Shown here: positions 29,532 through 34,899 of the stretch, piece after piece
How positions within the stretch are numbered: the first letter of the stretch is position 1
How the letters are laid out: each line of letters begins with the position of its first letter
NCBI GenBank assembly: GCA_046261875.1
Contig: JBHENW010000122.1
Location: 1-34,899 of the forward strand
Reading direction: 5' to 3'
Source of the DNA: JBHENW01 sp046261875
Lineage (GTDB): Bacteria; Acidobacteriota; Thermoanaerobaculia; UBA5066; Gp7-AA6
DNA: 34,899 nt
The notes under the pieces: model-generated
Seen by the model: only the letters and a program-made list of their open reading frames with translations
Told to the model about the DNA's origin: nothing
Databases searched by the model: none
Position numbers and translations under genes: made by a program

Positions 29532-30956
29532 ATGCCTCCCCCCGATCTTCCGCTCCGGATCGGAGGGGAGGAGATCGCGACCGGGGACTGGATCGAGGTC
29601 CGTTCCCCGCAGAGCGGCGAGCTCCTCGGCCGCGCTGCCCGCGCCCGGCCGGCGGAGATCGAGAAGGCGATCGCGGCCGCCGCGGGGGGCGCGGCGGAGT
29701 CGCGAGCCCTGCCCGGACATCGCCGCGCCGAGATCCTCCGCTCCATCGGGCGGCACCTTGCGGACCGGCGCGATGAGCTGATCTCCACGATCGTCGCGGA
29801 GGCGGGCAAGCCCCGGGCTCACGCCGAGGCGGAGGTCGGCCGGGCGATGACCACGATCCGCCTGGCTTCGGAGGAAGCGACGCGCATCGAGGGGGAGCTT
29901 GTGCCCGTGGACATCGAGCCGAGGGGTGAAGGCGCGCTCTGCGCGGTGCGGCGCTTTCCAATCGGCCCGGTGACCGCCATCACGCCTTTCAACTTCCCTC
30001 TGAACCTGGCTCTCCACAAGGTCGCCCCCGCGATCGCCGCCGGGAACCCGGTCATCCTGAAGCCTTCGCCGCGGACGCCGATGACGGCGGACCTGCTCGC
30101 GCGCGCCGTCGAGGCGTCCGGCTGGCCGAAGCCGGCGTTCTCGCTCGTGCACGCCGACCCGGACGTGGCCAGGCCCCTCTGGACGGACCCGCGCATCCGA
30201 TGCGTCAGCTTCACCGGGTCCGACGCGGTCGGATGGAAGGTCAAGGGCGAGGCGGCGCGGCAGAAGGTCATCCTGGAGCTCGGCGGCAACGCCGCCGCGA
30301 TCGTCTGCGAGGATGCCGACTGGAAGGAGGCGGCGGAGAAGCTCGCGCCCGCGGCCTTCGGGTTCGCGGGTCAGGTGTGCATCAAGGCACAGCGCGTTTT
30401 CGTGGCGAGGCCCGTGTACGACCGGTTCCTGGAAGCGTTCCTCGGGGCCGCGCGCGCGATCGAGCCGAAAGATCCATCGGACCCGGCCGCCGTCCTCGGC
30501 CCGATGATCGACGAAGGGAACGCGCAACGGGTCGAGGCGTGGGTCGAAGAAGCGCGCGCGCAGGGGGCGCAGATTCTCCTCGGCGTCCGCCGAGAAGGGT
30601 CCCGGCTCTGGCCGGTCGTCGCGTGCGACGTGCCGGCCGGCGCCAAGATCCGCGAGCGCGAAGTGTTCGGACCGGTGGCGACGGTCGAGCCGTTCGACCG
30701 TCTCGACGAGGCGTTGGCGCGGGCCAACGACACGGCATACGGGCTGCAGGCCGCGGTGTTCACGCGCGACGTCGGCAACATCATGAAAGCCTTCGACGGC
30801 CTCGAGGTGGGAGGAATCATCGTCAACGAGCCGCCGACGCTTCGCATCGACAACTTCCCTTACGGCGGCGTCAAAGGCTCCGGCAGCGGACGGGAAGGCA
30901 TCCGCTATGCGATCCAGGAGATGACGGAGCCCCGGGTGCTCTTCATCACGCGCTGA
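29532..30956 (+). CDS. NAD(P)-dependent aldehyde dehydrogenase
   Basis: 474 residues oxidising an aldehyde to its acid. Visible: oxyanion Asn154 in TPFNFPLNLA, cofactor Lys177 in ILKPSP, VSFTGSDAVG, general base Glu249 in LELGGNAA, catalytic Cys283 in FGFAGQVCIKAQRV, EVFGPVATVEPF, and the C-terminal VNEPPTLRIDNFPYGGVKGSG. The DNFPYGG region and the short length resemble glyceraldehyde-3-phosphate/lactaldehyde-type (GapN-like) or other small ALDHs. The substrate is not determinable. ATG 29532 has no strong Shine-Dalgarno. Same strand as, and 30 nt after, the lipoprotein gene. Confidence 0.93.
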   Translation: MPPPDLPLRIGGEEIATGDWIEVRSPQSGELLGRAARARPAEIEKAIAAAAGGAAESRALPGHRRAEILRSIGRHLADRRDELISTIVAEAGKPRAHAEAEVGRAMTTIRLASEEATRIEGELVPVDIEPRGEGALCAVRRFPIGPVTAITPFNFPLNLALHKVAPAIAAGNPVILKPSPRTPMTADLLARAVEASGWPKPAFSLVHADPDVARPLWTDPRIRCVSFTGSDAVGWKVKGEAARQKVILELGGNAAAIVCEDADWKEAAEKLAPAAFGFAGQVCIKAQRVFVARPVYDRFLEAFLGAARAIEPKDPSDPAAVLGPMIDEGNAQRVEAWVEEARAQGAQILLGVRREGSRLWPVVACDVPAGAKIREREVFGPVATVEPFDRLDEALARANDTAYGLQAAVFTRDVGNIMKAFDGLEVGGIIVNEPPTLRIDNFPYGGVKGSGSGREGIRYAIQEMTEPRVLFITR

Positions 30957-30969
30957 CCTGCAAGGACGC

Positions 30970-31611
30970 ATGTCCGAGCCCGATGTCGCGCTGACGGACT
31001 TCGCGCTCGCGCTCGAGTGCTTCGTTCTCGCTTTCCGGTTCTCTCGGTTCCGGGTGCCGGACGTGTGGCAGCGTCACGCGTTCCGGATGCTTTTCTGGTC
31101 GGCGGGAGGCGCGGCGCTGGTCGGCGGCTTCTACCACGGCTTCCTGCTGGAGGCGTCGAACCGCGTGTACGGAACCGTCTGGCTCGTCATCTTCCTCGCA
31201 GCGGGTCTCGCCTCGCTCGCGTGCTGGATGATCGCTTCTTCCGTCCTCTTCTCCCGGAGGACGTCGCGCGACGTCAACCTGGTCGGCATCCTCCTCTTCC
31301 TCGTCTACCTCGCTTCCGCCCTCTTCCGGATGCGATCCTTCGTGAGCGTCCTGGCGGCGACGAGCGTCGCGGCGCTCGCGCTCCTGATCGCCTACCTCTC
31401 GGCGTATCGCCGCAACCGCGACCCGCGAGGCCTTCTGGGCCTTGCCGGCATCCTGCTGGTCCTCGCGGGCTCGACGATCCAGCGCTCCGGGTGGGACCTC
31501 CATCCCCGGTTCACCCACGACGCGCTGTACCACGTGATCCTCGGCGTCGCCCTCTATCTGATCTACGCGAGCGTCCCGGCGGTCAGGGAGCAGGCCCTTC
31601 GGGCGCGTTGA
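30970..31611 (+). CDS. Multi-pass integral membrane protein (DUF6962-like, tentative)
   Basis: 213 residues from ATG 30970, with AAGGA 5 nt upstream and 13 nt after the aldehyde dehydrogenase. About seven hydrophobic segments are separated by short loops (LTDFALALECFVLAF, MLFWSAGGAALVGGFYHGF, WLVIFLAAGLASLACWM, NLVGILLFLVYLASAL and others). Conserved-looking polar residues within or near membranes include the His of GFYHGF and the pair in FTHDALYHVIL. The same positions occur in a seven-TM family I remember as DUF6962. No function known. It converges on the Sel1-repeat gene, 22 nt away. Confidence 0.78.
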   Translation: MSEPDVALTDFALALECFVLAFRFSRFRVPDVWQRHAFRMLFWSAGGAALVGGFYHGFLLEASNRVYGTVWLVIFLAAGLASLACWMIASSVLFSRRTSRDVNLVGILLFLVYLASALFRMRSFVSVLAATSVAALALLIAYLSAYRRNRDPRGLLGLAGILLVLAGSTIQRSGWDLHPRFTHDALYHVILGVALYLIYASVPAVREQALRAR

Positions 31612-31633
31612 CGGTCTGCCGACGGGCTGAGCC

Positions 31634-33112
31634 CTAGCGCGCCCTTTTCGGGCACGCGGGCTTGAAGCCGAGACCGCAGGCTTTCGAGTAGAGCGCCGCC
31701 GCGCGCCGACGATCGCGCGCGACCCCGGTACCCTTTTCGTACGCGGCGCCCAGATCGCGGCAGCCTTCCCCGTCGCCGGCAGCACACGCCTTCTCGAGGA
31801 ACGAAGCGGCCGTCGCCGGATCCGGCGCGGTGACCGCCGCGTTGAAGCAGCCGAACGGATCGCCGCGCTCGCATCCGAGCTCCGAGAGCTGTCGTCCTCG
31901 GGCGGGATCCTTCTCGACGCCGTCTCCGGCGAGGTAGAGCGCCCCGAGCAGGGAGCAGGCGCGCGAGCGGCTCTCTGCCGCCCCGGGGTCTTCGGCTCCC
32001 GGCTCCCCGTCACAGGCCTGCTGGAAGATGGCAGCCGATCGCGCCGGATCCTTCTCCACGCCGATCCCGTCCCGGTAGGCGCGGCCGACGTTCACGCAGC
32101 CGTGGAGGTTGGAGGGCCGGCAGGCGGTGCCGTCGCACCCGCGCTGGTAGAGCGCCACCGCCCGCGCGGCGTCCTTCTTGACCCCGGTCCCTTTCTCATG
32201 GAGGTATCCCAGGTTGGTGCAGGCGGGCGAGCTGCCCATGCCGCAGGCCTCGTCGTACCGCGCCGCGGCGCGGGAGAGATTGCGGGGCCCGCCACGCCCC
32301 TGGTCGGCCATCAGCCCGACGTTGTAGCAGCCCTGCGCGTCCCCGAGATCGCACGACCGAAGGTAGAGCCCGGCCGCGCGGCGGTCGTCTTTCGCGACCG
32401 CCTTCCCCGTCGCGTAGAGGAAAGCCAGGTGCGCGCATCCGCCGCCGCTCTCGAGCTCGCAGGACCGCTCGAGGGCGGCGAGAGCCGCCTTCGCGTCGTT
32501 TGGCCGCTCCAGGAGATGCCGGCCGAAATGGGCGCAGGCCTCCCCGGAGCCGGACTGGCAGGCCGCCTGGTACTGCTCGAGAGCGTACTGCCGATCGATC
32601 CCCTGATTCCTTGCCCAGAACCCCCAGGCCCGGCGAAAGCATGCGCGGCCGCTCCCGTTGCGGCAGGCTTCGTCCAGGAACGACTCCTGGTCGACCGGGA
32701 TCAGAGTCGCTTCGACGGAGGCGCCGGCGCGCCGGAGGATGACGCGAACCGCCCCGCAAGGCCGGCTGTGGGCGGTGTTGACGAAGTCGCAGTCGTTGGC
32801 GATCCGGGTGGATTCGACTTGCTCGATGACGTCGCGCGGCTGGACTCCAGCCTTCGCGGCGGGACCGCCGGGGAACACCTCGACGACCACCGCTCCCTGA
32901 AACTGGTCCGGGAGAGCCAGCTCCTTGCGCAGCGCCCGCGAGACAGCCGCAGTTTCCATACCAAGGGTTCCGATTTCGCAGCGCGAAGAGGGGCCTTTCG
33001 CTTCTCTGGAGCTCGACGACGGTCCGCCGGACTGCGAAGAAGCGCATCCGGCGACGAAGAGCACGGAGACGAGCAGGATGGGCGCGCCGACTCGGCTCCC
33101 TGAGGATTTCAT
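31634..33112 (-). CDS. PDZ and Sel1-repeat lipoprotein
   Basis: 492 residues from ATG 33110-33112. A lipoprotein signal (ILLVSVLFVAGC) and Ser-rich linker are followed by a PDZ domain (about 58-125: VVVEVFPGGPAAKAGVQPRDVIEQVES, then VRVILRRAG). From about residue 145 to the end there are roughly ten Sel1-like repeats, each about 36 residues with A-x-x-LG-x-x-Y-x-x-G-x-GV-x-K-D and a pair of Cys (for example CGMGSSPACTNLGYLHEKGT), the disulfide-linked style of HcpA-type proteins. It probably works as an outer-membrane-anchored scaffold. The ATG overlaps the stop of the upstream propeller gene (ATGA), so the two are coupled. Confidence 0.92.
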   Translation of the reverse strand: MKSSGSRVGAPILLVSVLFVAGCASSQSGGPSSSSREAKGPSSRCEIGTLGMETAAVSRALRKELALPDQFQGAVVVEVFPGGPAAKAGVQPRDVIEQVESTRIANDCDFVNTAHSRPCGAVRVILRRAGASVEATLIPVDQESFLDEACRNGSGRACFRRAWGFWARNQGIDRQYALEQYQAACQSGSGEACAHFGRHLLERPNDAKAALAALERSCELESGGGCAHLAFLYATGKAVAKDDRRAAGLYLRSCDLGDAQGCYNVGLMADQGRGGPRNLSRAAARYDEACGMGSSPACTNLGYLHEKGTGVKKDAARAVALYQRGCDGTACRPSNLHGCVNVGRAYRDGIGVEKDPARSAAIFQQACDGEPGAEDPGAAESRSRACSLLGALYLAGDGVEKDPARGRQLSELGCERGDPFGCFNAAVTAPDPATAASFLEKACAAGDGEGCRDLGAAYEKGTGVARDRRRAAALYSKACGLGFKPACPKRAR

Positions 33113-34101
33113 TGATCAACCGCCTTCTTGCCGAGTCCTGCGTGGAGAGGCCGCGCCAGAGGATATGCCAGCCAGAACACTGGCTTCCGCGGGAACCGCC
33201 GTCCCCGTGGCCTTACTGGACCGAGGGCAGGCGCGGGGAGGGCGTGCACGTTGCCTTTGAGCGTTCCGATGAAGAAGGCATCGTCCGTGATCCCGATCCC
33301 GCGAATCGTTCCTTCGACGCGTCCGGACCAGGCCGGTCGCTCCGTCCGAAAGGCGCAGGGCGACGAGCTCGCCTGAGTCGTCGCCCGCCAGGACGAAGTT
33401 TCTCCAGAGGTACGGGCGGGCGGAGCTCCATCCCTTGGGATGCCTTTGATTCCACCGCATCTTGGAGAGCGACAGCTCCGCGCAGCCGATCGTCCGCTCG
33501 CCGAGGAACACGACGAGGCAATCGCCCGCCGTGGTCATCGGCGAAGAATTGAGGAGGAAGCTTTCGTTCGGATGACCGGTCGGGAAGCGCCAGAGAGGCT
33601 CTCCCGAGCTCAAGCGGAGCGCCAAGAGCTCGTCGGCAAGCGAAACCGCGAACACCGTCTCGCTTAGGACGCGGAGGTCTGAAGCCACGCCGTGGCCGGC
33701 CGGGCGGGTCCAGCGGAGCACTCCGGAGCTTCGATCGAACGCGTACACTCGGCCTTCCCCGTCCGAGCTTCGAGGGTCGGTCCCGATCACGACCGTCTCC
33801 TCCCCGACGACAGGATCTCCGTGGAACTCCACCGGAGCACCGTCCTGGCGCGTGTCGTAGGTCCACACGGTTCTCCGGTCAGGCGGTCCAGCGCCCGAAA
33901 ATAACCGTTGCAGGATCCGACGAAAACCTGGTCTCCCGCGACCGCGGGAGTCGCAAAGACTCAGCCTCCGGTGTCGAAGCTCCAGGAGACTCCCGTCCTC
34001 GGCTCGGTTGGCCTGGCCCGGCCCTCCGCGCGGCGAACGGGGCTCGAGCAAGAGGCGATCGCCAGGCTGAGACAGAGGATCCCGAGCCTAGACAGGCGCA
34101 C
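33109..34101 (-). pseudogene. Beta-propeller (PQQ-like repeat) lipoprotein, interrupted
   Basis: GTG 34099-34101 has GGGAGG 7 nt upstream and opens a lipoprotein signal (LGILCLSLAIASC, C18). The mature start VSWSFDTGG runs into an in-frame TGA at 33961-33963 (codon 47). After it the same frame continues VFATPAVAGDQVFVGSCNGY, a PQQ/WD-type repeat strand. One missing G near 33875 shifts to TVWTYDTRQDG and the main propeller (GRVYAFDRSSGVLRWTRPAG, LLALRLSSGEPLWRFP). An extra C near 33330 shifts again to GTIRGIGITDDAFFIGTLKG and the stop at 33109. At least three lesions; its TGA overlaps the ATG of the Sel1 gene. Confidence 0.72.
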
Positions 34102-34145
34102 GGCAGAACCTCCCGGCAGGTGTGCGGAGCGACCGAGGGACTGCG

Positions 34146-34899
34146 CTATGGAGCCAGCCGCAGCGGGTCGGAACCGGGAGGGGGTCTTTCCGCGGACCCG
34201 CCATCGGGGCGCCGCCAGTCATCGTGCGTCGGCCGGAGTGGAAGGGAGAGCACTTTCGGGAGACTAACCTGCTCGGGCCGGCTGTAGGCCGGCACGCCGA
34301 TGACGATCGCGGCCTGCGGCACATCCAGGCGCACGGTTCGGTGCAGGTAGTCCCAGACCGAGAGAAGGCTCGACCAGTTGCTGTTGGTCTCGTTGCGGTA
34401 GTCCGAGTGGTGGATGCCGTGCATCCTGGGGGTGACGACGAGCCGTACGAGCCACCGCTCGAGGCCGACCGGAAGGTGGGTGTTGGAGTGGTGGAAGACG
34501 ACGGACGCGAAGAGCAGCAGCTGGTAGATCCCGACGCCGACCGGATCCGCTCCGATCGCCACGATCTGAATGCCCCGGAAGAGCACGGAGAGGCCGAGCT
34601 CGCCGAAGTGGAACCGGATTCCGGTCGAGGTGTCGAGGTCTCGATCCACGTGGTGCACCCGGTGGAACCGCCAGAAGAAGGCCACACGATGGTTGAGCCA
34701 GTGCCAGAACCAGAGCGTGTAGTCGAGCAGAAGGATCGTGCCGAGAACGGCGGCCCATCCGGGCAGAGGCGCCAGGGAAAGCAGCCCGACCTCGTTGCGG
34801 ACGGCCCATGTCGAGACCGGCACGAGCACGGGCGTCTGGAGGATGGTGACCGTGGCCAGGCCGAGGCCCGCTATCGTGAAGTTGCGGGCAAGCCGGCGC
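34146..34899 (-). CDS. Fatty-acid hydroxylase/sterol-desaturase-family membrane enzyme (5' end beyond right edge)
   Basis: About 250 residues are visible; the frame is open to the right edge, so the N-terminus is missing (an internal GTG at 34829 is not the true start). A di-iron membrane hydroxylase: His clusters HWLNH (HxxxH), FHRVHHVD (HxxHH), FHHSNTH and MHGIHHSDY (HxxHH), spaced as in the ERG3/BKT fatty-acid hydroxylase family, with hydrophobic helices between them (GWAAVLGTILLLDYTLWFW, LFRGIQIVAIGADPVGV). Such enzymes hydroxylate or desaturate lipids, sterols or carotenoids. The C-terminus is Pro-rich and ends 44 nt before the propeller gene. Substrate unknown. Confidence 0.88.
   Translation of the reverse strand, partial: RRLARNFTIAGLGLATVTILQTPVLVPVSTWAVRNEVGLLSLAPLPGWAAVLGTILLLDYTLWFWHWLNHRVAFFWRFHRVHHVDRDLDTSTGIRFHFGELGLSVLFRGIQIVAIGADPVGVGIYQLLLFASVVFHHSNTHLPVGLERWLVRLVVTPRMHGIHHSDYRNETNSNWSSLLSVWDYLHRTVRLDVPQAAIVIGVPAYSRPEQVSLPKVLSLPLRPTHDDWRRPDGGSAERPPPGSDPLRLAP

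Noticed and set aside
1..34899. tRNA, rRNA or CRISPR loci
   Set aside because: No cloverleaf-like segment, rRNA-conserved stretch or regularly spaced repeats were seen in the gaps; a covariance-model scan would settle this.

Overview
This is a high-GC (about 70 %), gene-dense bacterial chromosome segment. Short overlaps (GTGA, ATGA, TTGA), GTG and TTG starts, a fused alpha/beta dehydrogenase E1, B-type dihydroorotate dehydrogenase (PyrK/PyrD) and many lipoproteins fit an Acidobacteriota-like or similar soil/sediment lineage. That placement is inference: no rRNA or tRNA was seen. No CRISPR array or complete transposon was found either.

Layout. 1-4728 (-): two very large hybrid histidine kinases, the second cut by the left edge. 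4772-6669 (+): a minimal histidine kinase overlapping an NtrC-family sigma-54 activator that has no DNA-binding helix-turn-helix. 6771-8712: small proteins, including a 48-aa Lmo0937-type membrane protein with its own near-consensus sigma-54 promoter and an intrinsic terminator. 9035-11605 (+): a lysine (diaminopimelate) cluster consisting of a 31-codon tail of aspartokinase, dapB with two frameshifts, intact dapA and a dapD split by a frameshift. 11616-14000: a zinc-ribbon protein, an M20 peptidase (-) and a protein with a histone-H1-like tail (-). 14012-18628 (-): NAD de novo genes nadA, nadC and nadB, with a frameshifted ScyD/ScyE-like secreted protein lying between nadA and nadC. 18727-21366 (+): a tiny membrane ORF, the fused E1 and a zinc-ribbon mini-protein. 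21394-24633 (+): a pyrimidine operon, pyrK-pyrD-pyrF plus a GDPD phosphodiesterase. 24631-24722: a palindromic MITE/REP-like element that supplies the stop codons of both flanking genes. 24720-25933 (-): an FMN split-barrel protein and an SDR whose catalytic Tyr is His. 25983-31611 (+): a DUF6503-like protein, an esterase lipoprotein, a HAD phosphatase, a lipoprotein, an aldehyde dehydrogenase and a membrane protein. 31634-34899 (-): a PDZ/Sel1-repeat lipoprotein, a broken beta-propeller lipoprotein and a fatty-acid hydroxylase-type membrane enzyme cut by the right edge.

How the parts relate. The left third is a signalling region whose sigma-54 activator lies 1.4 kb from a strong sigma-54 promoter. 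The middle is core biosynthesis (lysine, NAD, pyrimidines). One-base indels affect four genes (dapB, dapD, the ScyD-like gene, the propeller lipoprotein), while about 20 other genes are clean. I cannot tell from sequence alone whether this is real decay or base-calling error. The lysC remnant favours real decay at the lysine cluster.
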